Of a DNA stretch of 64,000 nt, positions 25,857-35,170 are shown piece after piece. Source of the stretch: Candidatus Baldrarchaeota archaeon (lineage in GTDB: Archaea > Asgardarchaeota > Baldrarchaeia > Baldrarchaeales > DXJG01); contig JAUQZC010000067.1 in assembly GCA_030587435.1 (NCBI GenBank), positions 5,840 to 69,839 of the forward strand. The letters run 5' to 3'. Positions within the stretch are counted from its first letter, which is position 1, and the number at the start of each line of letters is the position of its first letter. Both the position numbers and the translations under genes were made by a program. The notes beneath the pieces were generated by a model. That model saw only the letters and a list, made by a program, of their open reading frames with translations, made no database searches and was not told the DNA's origin.

Positions 25857-28775
25857 TTGCCGGGTGATTTCTTAGAGACTTTGAGAACCATAGAGGCAAA
25901 GTGGCAGAAAAAGTGGGAAGAAGCAAAAGTATTTGAGGCCGACCCTGATCCCAGCAAAGAAAAATTCTTCCTTACAGTTCCATATCCATATACAAGTGGG
26001 GCGCTTCATATTGGTCACGGGAGAACCTATACGATCGGAGATATTATTGCAAGATTTAAGAGAATGCAAGGGTACAATGTGCTTTGGCCGATGGCTTTTC
26101 ATATTACTGGAACGCCTATAGAAGGTATATCTGCCAGAATTCGGTCTGGAGAAGAAAGTGCAATACGGGAGTTCAGGGATTACGTTAAACTTTACGTTGA
26201 TGATGAAGAGAAGATAAGGGAGATTATAGAGTCGTTTAAGGAACCTTGGAATGTTGCAAAATTCTTTTCAAGCGTGATTATTCGTGACTTCAAGTCTCTT
26301 GGTTTTGGTATAGATTGGAGAAGACAGTTTACTACTGGCGATCCAGAATACAATGCTTTTGTCACATGGCAATTTAAAAAGCTAAATGAAAAAGGTTACA
26401 TAAAACAGGGGAAATATCCGATTCTGTTTTGTGTGGCCCATGGAAATGCTGTCGGAGAAGACGACATTAAAGGAGGAGACGAGATAAAGCCGGATATTAT
26501 AGAGTTTACAGTTATAAAATTTAAAATGAATGGCGTTTACCTAGCTGCAGCCACTCTAAGACCGGAAACGATCTTTGGTGTCACAAATGTTTGGGTACAT
26601 CCTGAAGGTACGTACGTTGAAGCCAAGGTAGATGGGGAGAAATGGATAATATCGAAAGAAGCTGCCTTTAAACTATCAAAACAGGAAAGAAAAGTAGAAG
26701 TGCTAAAAGAAATAAAAGGCAGGGACCTAGTTGGAAAAACATGCATATCTCCGATAAATAGAGAAATACCTATACTTCCAGGTCGTTTCGTTGATACGGA
26801 TAATGCAACCGGTGTTGTATATTCTGTGCCTGCCCATGCGCCTTTTGATTGGATAGCATTAAAGGATCTGCAGGAAAATCCAGAGATGATTAAAGAGTTT
26901 GGATTAGACGTAGAAGAGGTTAGGAAAATTAAGCCTATTTCAATTATTAAGATTGATGGATACGGAGAGTATCCGGCAATCGAAGTCTGTGAGAGAATGA
27001 AAATAAAAAATCAGGATGACGTAGAGAATCTAGAGAAAGCTACTGATGAAATATACAAAGCTGAATATTATCGTGGAATAATGAAGGAAAATTGCGGTCA
27101 GTTTGCAGGAAGAAAAGTGTCAGAGGTCAAGGATGACGTAGTAAGCTTTCTGAAAGAACAGGGAATGGCAGATATTATGTACGAAGTTACTGCTTTAGAA
27201 AAGCCTGTAATCTGCAGATGTGGTGGTAAGGTTATAGCAGTTGTTTTGCCTGATCAATGGTTCATAGACTACTCGAAAGAGGAATGGAAACAAAAGGCTA
27301 GAAAATGCTTAGAAAAAATGGTAATATACCCAAAAACGTATAGAAAGCTTTTCGAAGATACTATAGAATGGTTGCGAGAAAGACCATGTGCAAGGAAACG
27401 TGGAATTGGAACCCGCTTGCCGTTTGACCCTGAATGGATAATAGAATCTTTATCAGATTCGACAATCTACATGGCATTTTATACAGTGATACATCATATT
27501 AGAAATAACAAAATAGATCCCTCAAAATTGTCCTACGAATTCTGGGACTACGTCTTTTTGGGCAATGGAACTTCTGAAGACGTTTCAAAGAAAACAGGTA
27601 TCCCAACGGACCTACTGAAAAAGATGCACGAAGAATTTGAATATTGGTATCCAGTTGATCAAAGACATACAGCTCCAGCACATATTACGAACCACTTGAC
27701 GTTTTTCATATTCCACCACGTAGCTATCTTTCCAGAAGACAAGTGGCCAAAGAAAATAACATTAAATGAATTGGTCATTAAAGAAGGAAGAAAAATGTCA
27801 AAATCTTATGGAAACGTTATACCGTTGGTAGACATAGCTAGAAAATATTCAAGTGACTTGTATAGATTATATGTGGCTTACGCTGCAGATCTGCCTACCA
27901 CAATGGACTGGAGAGAGAAAGAAGTAGCAGTAACTATGAGAAGACTCCAGCAATTCTGGAACTTGGTAAACGAGATTTTAGAAATGCCCGAAGAGAAATT
28001 AGAATTAGAGAATATTTCAAGTATTAGTAGGTGGCTACTTTCAAAAATAAACACAACTATAAGAGACGTTACAAAGTTTTATGAAGAATTGAGATTCAGA
28101 GATGCTGTTATACAAAGCTTCTTTGAACTCATGCATCATATAGATTTCTACAGAAAAATAATAAAGGACGGGGATAAGAAAGAGGAAGCAGCTGTGCTAA
28201 GATACGTGTTGGACAAATGGCTGCGCCTTTTAGCACCAGTGATTCCTCATATTTGCGAAGAAATATGGCACAAACTAGGAAATGAAGGTTTCATTTCTAC
28301 AGAATCTTGGCCAGTAGCTGATGAGAAACTGATAGATGAAAAAATAGAAACATCAGTAGATGTTGTTCTACAAACAATTAGCGACATCAAGGAGATTTTA
28401 TCCTTGATAAGAGATCAGAAACCCTCCACTGCGTACATCTACATTGCTCCAGAATGGAAATATCAAGTCTTTCGAAAGATAGCTGAGTCAAACGTGCCAC
28501 TAACAGTTAAATCGCTAATGCCGCTTCTGATGAAAGATGAAAAACTGAGAAAATTTGCAAAGGGCGTTCAACAAATCGTTCAAAGAATAGTTAAGGCCGG
28601 AAAACTGTGGAAATTCGCAGATCCTCAAGTAGAATTCGATGTATTTCAAAAATTCGCAGAGTATGTGGCAAGAGAGACAGGTCTAGAAAAAGTAATAATT
28701 GAAAAAGCAGAACAAGCAAAGCATCCTAAAGCAGAACAGGCTCTACCAGGAAGGCCAGCAATTTTGCTCACATAA
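25857..28775 (+). CDS. leuS: Leucyl-tRNA synthetase (archaeal/eukaryotic type)
   Basis: Class I synthetase, 972 residues, charging tRNA-Leu. HIGH is intact in SGALHIGHGRT and KMSKS in GRKMSKSYGN near residue 646. The editing (CP1) domain is present, with the threonine-rich ATLRPETIFGVTNVWVHP segment. The anticodon-binding domain and an archaeal C-terminal extension follow. The start is TTG with GGAGGTG 8 nt upstream. It stands alone on its strand segment. Confidence 0.97.
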   Translation: MPGDFLETLRTIEAKWQKKWEEAKVFEADPDPSKEKFFLTVPYPYTSGALHIGHGRTYTIGDIIARFKRMQGYNVLWPMAFHITGTPIEGISARIRSGEESAIREFRDYVKLYVDDEEKIREIIESFKEPWNVAKFFSSVIIRDFKSLGFGIDWRRQFTTGDPEYNAFVTWQFKKLNEKGYIKQGKYPILFCVAHGNAVGEDDIKGGDEIKPDIIEFTVIKFKMNGVYLAAATLRPETIFGVTNVWVHPEGTYVEAKVDGEKWIISKEAAFKLSKQERKVEVLKEIKGRDLVGKTCISPINREIPILPGRFVDTDNATGVVYSVPAHAPFDWIALKDLQENPEMIKEFGLDVEEVRKIKPISIIKIDGYGEYPAIEVCERMKIKNQDDVENLEKATDEIYKAEYYRGIMKENCGQFAGRKVSEVKDDVVSFLKEQGMADIMYEVTALEKPVICRCGGKVIAVVLPDQWFIDYSKEEWKQKARKCLEKMVIYPKTYRKLFEDTIEWLRERPCARKRGIGTRLPFDPEWIIESLSDSTIYMAFYTVIHHIRNNKIDPSKLSYEFWDYVFLGNGTSEDVSKKTGIPTDLLKKMHEEFEYWYPVDQRHTAPAHITNHLTFFIFHHVAIFPEDKWPKKITLNELVIKEGRKMSKSYGNVIPLVDIARKYSSDLYRLYVAYAADLPTTMDWREKEVAVTMRRLQQFWNLVNEILEMPEEKLELENISSISRWLLSKINTTIRDVTKFYEELRFRDAVIQSFFELMHHIDFYRKIIKDGDKKEEAAVLRYVLDKWLRLLAPVIPHICEEIWHKLGNEGFISTESWPVADEKLIDEKIETSVDVVLQTISDIKEILSLIRDQKPSTAYIYIAPEWKYQVFRKIAESNVPLTVKSLMPLLMKDEKLRKFAKGVQQIVQRIVKAGKLWKFADPQVEFDVFQKFAEYVARETGLEKVIIEKAEQAKHPKAEQALPGRPAILLT

Positions 28776-28996
28776 TTTTTCATATTCAATTTTTATTATT
28801 TAGCATCATAAGATTTCTTTTTAAGATTAGAATACGTTAATTATAGAGCCCCCTGTAATAACGTGTTACAAATTTGGTTCAGTATCATTGTTGCAAGTAA
28901 AGTTAGAAGGAACTAGCATGTTTAAATTTCTTTTTCTGTAGAAAATATATTGTAAGTCTCATTAAAACAGCATTTTGAATTAATGAGAGGAAGACT

Positions 28997-31246
28997 ATGA
29001 AGGTCGACGATCCCATTCTCCAAAGCATTACACGTGACGAAACTAGGAAGCTAGTAACGTTAAGGATCCTTGAGAGAACTGAGATTCCCTATGGCTGCAA
29101 TGTGGATGAATTATCTCTTCATCCTTCGGTTATATCTGCGTTAAAAAGGAGAGGAATCGTTAAGCTTTACAAGTTTCAGGAAGAAGCTATTCGCAAGATT
29201 TTGGATGGAAAAGATGTTGTAATTGTTTCTGGTACTGGTACGGGTAAGACCGAAGCTTTTCTAACCCCTATTTTGCAAGATTGCATTCATCATATTGGTG
29301 AAGGAACAAGAGCATTAGTAATGTATCCAACTAAAGCTTTAGCTCGGGATCAAATAGAAAAAGTGTACAAGATGTTTCCAAGTATTTTTGGTGTGTCAAT
29401 AGCTATTTACGATGGGGATACATCTGAAAAGGATAGGGAGAAAATTAGAGCGAACCCTCCTTCAATTTTGATCTCAAACCCAGACATGCTCAATAGGATT
29501 TTACCTAGTAAATGGTTTAGAGATATTCTTAGCACGCTTAAAATTGTAGTTTTAGATGAATTACATGTTTATAGTGGAGTTTTTGGGGCACATGTTCATC
29601 ATCTTCTTAGAAGGCTGAGAAGAAAAGCTAGAAGAAGACTTCAATTCGTAGGATCGTCGGCTACAATAGGTAACCCTGAAAAATTTGGTAAAACGCTTTT
29701 CGACAGAGACGTGGAAGTTGTATCCTCCAAGGGCAGAGTTACTGGCAAAACATACCATGCGTTCATACAACCTTTAACGAGAAGTAGAATAAGTGAAGCT
29801 GTAGAACTAGCAAATATCATGACCAACGCTGGGAAAAAAACGTTAATCTTCGTTAGAGGGCATAAAGAAGCCGAATCTATTAAGAGATTGGCGAACATGA
29901 GAAAAATAAAAATGGGAATCCACCGCGCTGGGTTAACGGAACGATTTAGGAAAAAAATCGAAGCTGAATTTAAACGAGGTGAACTGGAAGCTGTTGTTGC
30001 AACGCCCACGCTTGAACTAGGTATAGATATAGGAGATTTAGATTGCGTAATTTTAACTGAGATACCTCCAACGTTCGCAAAATACTTGCAAAGAGTTGGA
30101 AGAGCTGGTAGAAGAGGGCAAACTGCTTACGTCTTTACTATTTTAGGCGAAGATCCTATTAGCAGATATTATAGTGAAAATCCTGATGAATTCTTTAAAC
30201 AAGATCCTGAACCTGTTTACATCGATCCTACGAATCCGGTGGTTACAAGAAGTCATTTGATTGGTATGGCATGTGATCGCCCCATAAGGCTGGATGAAGT
30301 GGAAAAAATGGGGGAAAGAGAAAAAGAAATAGTTAGAGAACTAATATCTCAAGGTTACCTAGTGGAACGGGCAATAAGACTATATCCAACAGAAAAGTGT
30401 TGGAAGGCTTTGTATAGTGTGAATTTAAGGGGAACGGGGGACATTGTGCACATATATGATGTGAAGAGAAGGTATTTAGGTTTTAGAGAAATGCCTATGG
30501 CAATAAAAGAGCTTTTCCCAGGAGCAATTTATATGCATGGAGGCAAACTTTACCAAGTTCTTGAATTTGATTATAAAAAGGCAACTGTAACCCAGATACC
30601 TCAATATTTGAGGTTAGAAACAAAACCTATATGGAGATCGGAACCTGTAGAATTCACACCAGTCAAAAAAAGGAAAGTTTACAGTATTCCAGTGACCTAT
30701 GGAGAAATGATAATAGAACACGTAGTTTACGGATATAAAACAAGGGACTTTGTAACAAAACATGTAATGAGTGAAACAATGCTTGAAGACCCCTTAAAAT
30801 ACAGGTTTGAGACTAGAGGTATAGCGTTCCAACTACCTATGAACCCTGAATGGGACTTGGAAGATGCTGCATCAGCGGCACATGCATCAGAACATGTGAT
30901 AATATCAGCAGCACAAACGGTTGTTGGAGCTGATTCAGCAGAAATGGGAGGTATATCATACCCTGACGGAACCATTTTCATATATGACGGAGCGGTTGGT
31001 GGTTCAGGTCTCACCTTTCTTCTCATAGAAAGACTTGAAAAAGCACTTAGCATAGCACTCAAAATATTGACGAGTTGTAAATGCAAGGGAGATGGATGTC
31101 CTCTATGTGTATATGATTATTATTGTGGTAATGATAATAAATTCTTGTCAAAAACGAAAGCTATAGAGCTATTAAGAAAAGTTGTGAAGCTGAAGGTAGA
31201 AACGAAAACAGTAACGAGTCCAGGAGTGGGTGAACCAATAAGTTAG
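28997..31246 (+). CDS. Hrq1/MrfA-like superfamily 2 helicase with DUF1998 domain
   Basis: Seven SF2 helicase motifs are readable: Walker A GTGTGKTEAF, Ia MYPTKALARDQ, DELH in motif II (VVLDELHVYSG), SSATIGN (III), ATPTLELGIDIGD (V) and QRVGRAGRRG (VI). The C-terminal DUF1998-type region carries four closely spaced cysteines (CKCKGDGCPLCVYDYYC), a zinc-binding module of Hrq1/MrfA DNA repair helicases. At 749 residues it is typical. It probably translocates 3'-5' on DNA during repair. GAGAGGAAG precedes the ATG. Confidence 0.88.
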   Translation: MKVDDPILQSITRDETRKLVTLRILERTEIPYGCNVDELSLHPSVISALKRRGIVKLYKFQEEAIRKILDGKDVVIVSGTGTGKTEAFLTPILQDCIHHIGEGTRALVMYPTKALARDQIEKVYKMFPSIFGVSIAIYDGDTSEKDREKIRANPPSILISNPDMLNRILPSKWFRDILSTLKIVVLDELHVYSGVFGAHVHHLLRRLRRKARRRLQFVGSSATIGNPEKFGKTLFDRDVEVVSSKGRVTGKTYHAFIQPLTRSRISEAVELANIMTNAGKKTLIFVRGHKEAESIKRLANMRKIKMGIHRAGLTERFRKKIEAEFKRGELEAVVATPTLELGIDIGDLDCVILTEIPPTFAKYLQRVGRAGRRGQTAYVFTILGEDPISRYYSENPDEFFKQDPEPVYIDPTNPVVTRSHLIGMACDRPIRLDEVEKMGEREKEIVRELISQGYLVERAIRLYPTEKCWKALYSVNLRGTGDIVHIYDVKRRYLGFREMPMAIKELFPGAIYMHGGKLYQVLEFDYKKATVTQIPQYLRLETKPIWRSEPVEFTPVKKRKVYSIPVTYGEMIIEHVVYGYKTRDFVTKHVMSETMLEDPLKYRFETRGIAFQLPMNPEWDLEDAASAAHASEHVIISAAQTVVGADSAEMGGISYPDGTIFIYDGAVGGSGLTFLLIERLEKALSIALKILTSCKCKGDGCPLCVYDYYCGNDNKFLSKTKAIELLRKVVKLKVETKTVTSPGVGEPIS

Positions 31247-31297
31247 TTAAGCCTTAATGACTTGTAAAAAATTTCATTGTCAATATTTATTGATTAT

Positions 31298-31396
<99 letters not shown>

Positions 31397-31522
31397 TTCT
31401 GTTGTTTTACTCCATACATTATCGGCTTATTTAACTTTCTATCATTTTTAAATGGGGAGAAATATAATATTAATGTGTTGCATACCAGTTTATTTCAGTA
31501 AATGTACACTCAGGTGAGTAGT

Positions 31523-32413
31523 ATGGCTGATCGTGTGCGATTTGGCCCGGCTGGAAATCCTTTAGATTTCAAAGGGCCGACTGTCGAAGCGCCTATATAC
31601 GTTAAAGAGGAGGGGTTAGACGCTTACGAGTATCAGGCTGTGAGAGGAGTTCGTATTAAGGAAGATGCTGCAAAAGAGCTTAGAAAAAATGCTGAGGAAA
31701 ATGATGTTTATGTTTCCCTCCATGGTCCATATTACATTAATTTAGCTTCGGATAAGAAGGATACATTTAAGAAATCTAAGGAAAGGCTTTTAGAGTCTAT
31801 GAGAGCTGCGATGTGGATGGGTGCAAGAAAGGTTGTTTTTCATCCAGGATATTATGGGGAGAAAACTCCGGGTGAAGCTTTGAAAATGTGTATAGAAGCG
31901 CTTAAAGAAGTCGTGGAGAAGGCTAAGGCTGAAGGTATAAAGGGTGTTCTTTTAGCTCCAGAAACTACAGGGAAAATCTCGCAGTTAGGGAGTTTAGATG
32001 AAATTCTGACAATGTGCGAAGAAGTAGAATTGGTGTGTCCAACAATAGACTGGGCTCACATTCATGCAAGAGAACAAGGGTTAATTAAGGGCAGGAAAGA
32101 GTATGAAAAAATCTTAAATGAAATAGAAAAAAGGCTAGGTTCAGAGATGTTAAAAGATCTTCACTGTCATTTCACTAAGGTGGAATTTACAGACAAGGGT
32201 GAAAAAACACATAGGTTATTATCTGAAAAGGAGTTTGGTCCTCCTTTTGAACCTCTTGCTGAGTTAATTGTTGAATGGGATTTAAAACCTGTTATTATAA
32301 GCGAGTCTCCCACGCTTGATAGAGACGCGATAAACATGAAAAAAATTTATGAACGCTTAAGAAAAAGAAAAACAAAAAAGAGAGTAACTACGAAAAAGAA
32401 AAGAAAGCGTTAA
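31523..32413 (+). CDS. nfo: Endonuclease IV-family AP endonuclease
   Basis: TIM-barrel AP endonuclease (Xylose-isomerase-like/AP2Ec fold) that cuts 5' to abasic sites using three zinc ions. Metal-site motifs are LHGPYYINLAS, VFHPGYYG, LLAPETTGK, TIDWAHIHAR and LHCHFTKVEF. The last 25 residues are almost entirely Lys/Arg/Thr, a likely DNA-binding tail. The longest ORF starts at 31502, but GGTGAG lies before the ATG at 31523, used here. It lies just beyond the tRNA-Arg gene on the opposite strand. Confidence 0.88.
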   Translation: MADRVRFGPAGNPLDFKGPTVEAPIYVKEEGLDAYEYQAVRGVRIKEDAAKELRKNAEENDVYVSLHGPYYINLASDKKDTFKKSKERLLESMRAAMWMGARKVVFHPGYYGEKTPGEALKMCIEALKEVVEKAKAEGIKGVLLAPETTGKISQLGSLDEILTMCEEVELVCPTIDWAHIHAREQGLIKGRKEYEKILNEIEKRLGSEMLKDLHCHFTKVEFTDKGEKTHRLLSEKEFGPPFEPLAELIVEWDLKPVIISESPTLDRDAINMKKIYERLRKRKTKKRVTTKKKRKR

Positions 32414-32625
32414 GTTTCTTTAAGTTTCCACGTTTATAGTTTGTTTTTTACTTTTCCCTAGAAGTATGAAGAAAAAGTTTTGTAAAATCAATATTAATGT
32501 TTACATAAAGAATGCTGTAAACAGTCAACTGCAACCACGTTATTTGAAAATAGTTTAAATAATGTAAAGATGTAAGTTTTAGACGTCATTAAAAAGCGTG
32601 ATAAAAGCAGAAGGTGAACTGTAGA

Positions 32626-33954
32626 ATGAAAAAGATAAAAGTCATAATTATGGGTGCGGCAGGCCGTGATTTCCACAATTTTAACGTATATTTTAGAAAC
32701 AATGATATGTACGAAGTAGTTGCTTTTACAGCAGCCCAAATACCAAACATAACTGGAAGAAAATATCCACCAGAACTCGCTGGGCCCAATTATCCAGATG
32801 GCATACCAATATATCCCGAGGAACAATTGCCAGAATTAGTTAAAAAGTATGATGTAGACCAAGTAATATTGGCTTACAGCGACTTGCCACATGAAGAGGT
32901 TATGCATAAAGCTTCTCTAGTCTTAGCTACAGGTGCTGATTTTAGACTTATGGGGCCTAAGACAACTATGTTAAAATCTAAGGTTCCGGTAATAGCTATA
33001 TGTGCTGTAAGAACAGGTTCCGGTAAGAGTCCAACCACGCGAAGGGTTGTTGACATACTTAAAGAAAAGGGCATTAAATTTGTTGTAATAAGGCATCCCA
33101 TGCCTTATGGAGACTTAGTAAAGCAGGCATGCCAACGATTTGCTACGTACGAAGACCTAGACAGATATGAATGTACAATAGAGGAACGAGAAGAATATGA
33201 ACCTCTCATCGATAGGGGTGTAGTAGTTTATGCTGGTGTGGACTATGAAAAGATTCTTAGAGAAGCCGAGAAAGAGGCTGATCTGATTATTTGGGATGGA
33301 GGAAATAACGACTTTCCGTTTTACAAACCGGATCTTCTCATCGTTGTAGCCGATCCTCATAGGGCTGGTCATGAAGTTGGTGCGTATCCTGGAGAAACCA
33401 ATGCTAGGATGGCTGATGTACTGATTATAAATAAGGTTGAAACGGCTCCTCCAGAGAATATTGAAAAAGTTAGAAGGAATTTAGAGAGAATAAATCCGGA
33501 TGCTGTTATAATCGATGCAGCAATGCCTTTGTTCGTTGACAAACCTGAAATGATTAGAGGTAAGAGGGTGCTAGCGATTGAAGATGGTCCTACCGTAACC
33601 CATGGCCATATGCCTTTTGGAGCTGGTTATTTGGCTGCTAAAAAGTATGGTGCTAGTGAAATTATAGATCCAAGACCCTATGCTGTTGGTTCAATAAAGA
33701 AGGTTTATGAAGAGTATACACACTTAGGGCCTGTTTTGCCTGCAATGGGCTACGGTAAAGAACAGATAAAAGAGTTGGAAGAGACCATTAGAAGAGCTGA
33801 ATGTGATCTTGTGGTAACTGGTACGCCGATTGATATAAGAAGAGTTATCAATGTAGATAAGCCTGTGCTTAGAGCGAGATACGAGTTGCAAGAGATAGGA
33901 AAACCAGATTTAAAAGATGTAATCGAGAAATTCTTGAAGGATCATGGCTTTTAA
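32626..33954 (+). CDS. Cyclic 2,3-diphosphoglycerate synthetase-like P-loop protein
   Basis: A 442-residue protein with an N-terminal Rossmann-like domain (IIMGAAGRDFHNFNVYF) and a P-loop AVRTGSGKS at about residue 131. A GGNNDFPFYKPDLL segment and PGETNARMADV and INKVE motifs follow, as in the family annotated as cyclic 2,3-diphosphoglycerate synthetase or predicted GTPase. In Methanothermus this family makes the thermoprotectant cDPG, which would suit a thermophile, but many members are uncharacterised. The longest ORF begins with GTG at 32614; GGTGAA points to the ATG at 32626. Confidence 0.75.
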   Translation: MKKIKVIIMGAAGRDFHNFNVYFRNNDMYEVVAFTAAQIPNITGRKYPPELAGPNYPDGIPIYPEEQLPELVKKYDVDQVILAYSDLPHEEVMHKASLVLATGADFRLMGPKTTMLKSKVPVIAICAVRTGSGKSPTTRRVVDILKEKGIKFVVIRHPMPYGDLVKQACQRFATYEDLDRYECTIEEREEYEPLIDRGVVVYAGVDYEKILREAEKEADLIIWDGGNNDFPFYKPDLLIVVADPHRAGHEVGAYPGETNARMADVLIINKVETAPPENIEKVRRNLERINPDAVIIDAAMPLFVDKPEMIRGKRVLAIEDGPTVTHGHMPFGAGYLAAKKYGASEIIDPRPYAVGSIKKVYEEYTHLGPVLPAMGYGKEQIKELEETIRRAECDLVVTGTPIDIRRVINVDKPVLRARYELQEIGKPDLKDVIEKFLKDHGF

Positions 33955-34146
33955 CCTTAATATTCATTTTATTTTGTTATATGTAGATGAGACAGCAATA
34001 CGGATGCTATGAAGGTTACCATACGGTGTTTGCTTGCTTATTATATGTGTGTTATTTGGGAACCGTGAGTTTTAAAGAGACTTTAGTGGTAAATATATGA
34101 TTAAGTCTAAGCGTTAGGGACTATAACGACTTAAAGTTTAGATTAA

Positions 34147-34158
34147 AATATATAAAAG
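34147..34158 (+). promoter_or_regulatory. Archaeal TATA box of the GATase-like gene
   Basis: AATATATAAAAG is a strong TATA element. Transcription would begin about 25 bp downstream, near 34172-34180, after the longest ORF's ATG at 34171 but before the GTG at 34186. This favours the GTG start. Confidence 0.5.
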
Positions 34159-34185
34159 ACGCAAAGAGAAATGGGGGTTTATTTA

Positions 34186-34932
34186 GTGCTTGATGTTCTT
34201 ATTGATGTCTTTCGCTACGAGTCTGATATGCCCGGTGTTATGGGAATTGATGGCTTTCTCTGGTGGTTAGAAAAGGAAAGAGGTTACACGATTGGTTTTA
34301 CACGTGGACACATAAGTAAAGATGACTTAGAAGGCTGGGATATTTTTATTATAATAAGTGCATCGGGTGAAGTTTCTTTTTACGATAAAGAAATAAATGA
34401 CATAGCTTCCTGGGTCGAGAAAGGAGGAATTCTCTTTGTTGGTAGACCTGTTAAAAACTTTGAAAGCGTAAATAGATTGCTTAGGGTTTTTGGCGCGGAA
34501 TTTTTAGAAGAAAAGGCTAAGAGTTATGCATTTTTCTGCGGGGTTCCAGACAGATTTTTAGAGGCTGACCCACAATTTAAAATGATTAGAGATTTTATTG
34601 GAGAACATAAGGTTAATGAAAATTTAAAGGCCGTTGCAGAAGTTCCTGGAAAAGATCCTAAAATTGCCCCATATTTCATAAGAGTTTCAGAAGACTGGAC
34701 CGTTCTGGGAGCAGCAATGATGGGGAATAGTCCAGGTGCAGTTGCTGCCATCAGAAACTATGGTAATGGAATTGTGTTTGCTGTTGGTTTGCTTTACATG
34801 TTCTATAGATGGGCGTACTGGTGGCATAATAGAGAATTAGAAAAGGATGACAAATCTAGTTTGACAAATGTGAAATTTTTAACTCAACTATTTGACTTTT
34901 TTGAGGAACACTGCAGCAATCTAGATATTTAA
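34186..34932 (+). CDS. Hypothetical protein with glutamine-amidotransferase-like fold
   Basis: About 248 residues. The alternation of strands and helices (WDIFIIISASGEV, then WVEKGGILFVGRPV, then VNRLLRVFGAEFLEE) resembles flavodoxin/class I GATase-like domains of the DUF4350 or ThuA kind, which bring surface or membrane proteins together. There is no catalytic Cys-His triad in the usual places, so it is probably non-catalytic. A hydrophobic IVFAVGLLYMFYRWAYWW stretch near the end could be a membrane contact. The GTG at 34186 is chosen because of the SD (GGGGGT) and the upstream promoter. Family assignment is tentative. Confidence 0.5.
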   Translation: MLDVLIDVFRYESDMPGVMGIDGFLWWLEKERGYTIGFTRGHISKDDLEGWDIFIIISASGEVSFYDKEINDIASWVEKGGILFVGRPVKNFESVNRLLRVFGAEFLEEKAKSYAFFCGVPDRFLEADPQFKMIRDFIGEHKVNENLKAVAEVPGKDPKIAPYFIRVSEDWTVLGAAMMGNSPGAVAAIRNYGNGIVFAVGLLYMFYRWAYWWHNRELEKDDKSSLTNVKFLTQLFDFFEEHCSNLDI

Positions 34933-35170
34933 CTTCTTTTAGTCTTTTGATGTTTGTACTTGTTCATGGAACTTACCTTTTTCTTTACAATCTTTTTAAC
35001 TACCTGACAAATCAGAATTAAAAATAGTTTATGAACATTACATAACTGTTATCTCTGTTGTGCGCAAGATTTGCATTCATTAATTTTCTGGCGTAATATT
35101 GATGTGTTACGAGTGGTTAAATAATGTGGGTTATAATGTTTTAATCTAGCTCTACGGTAGGGAGATAATA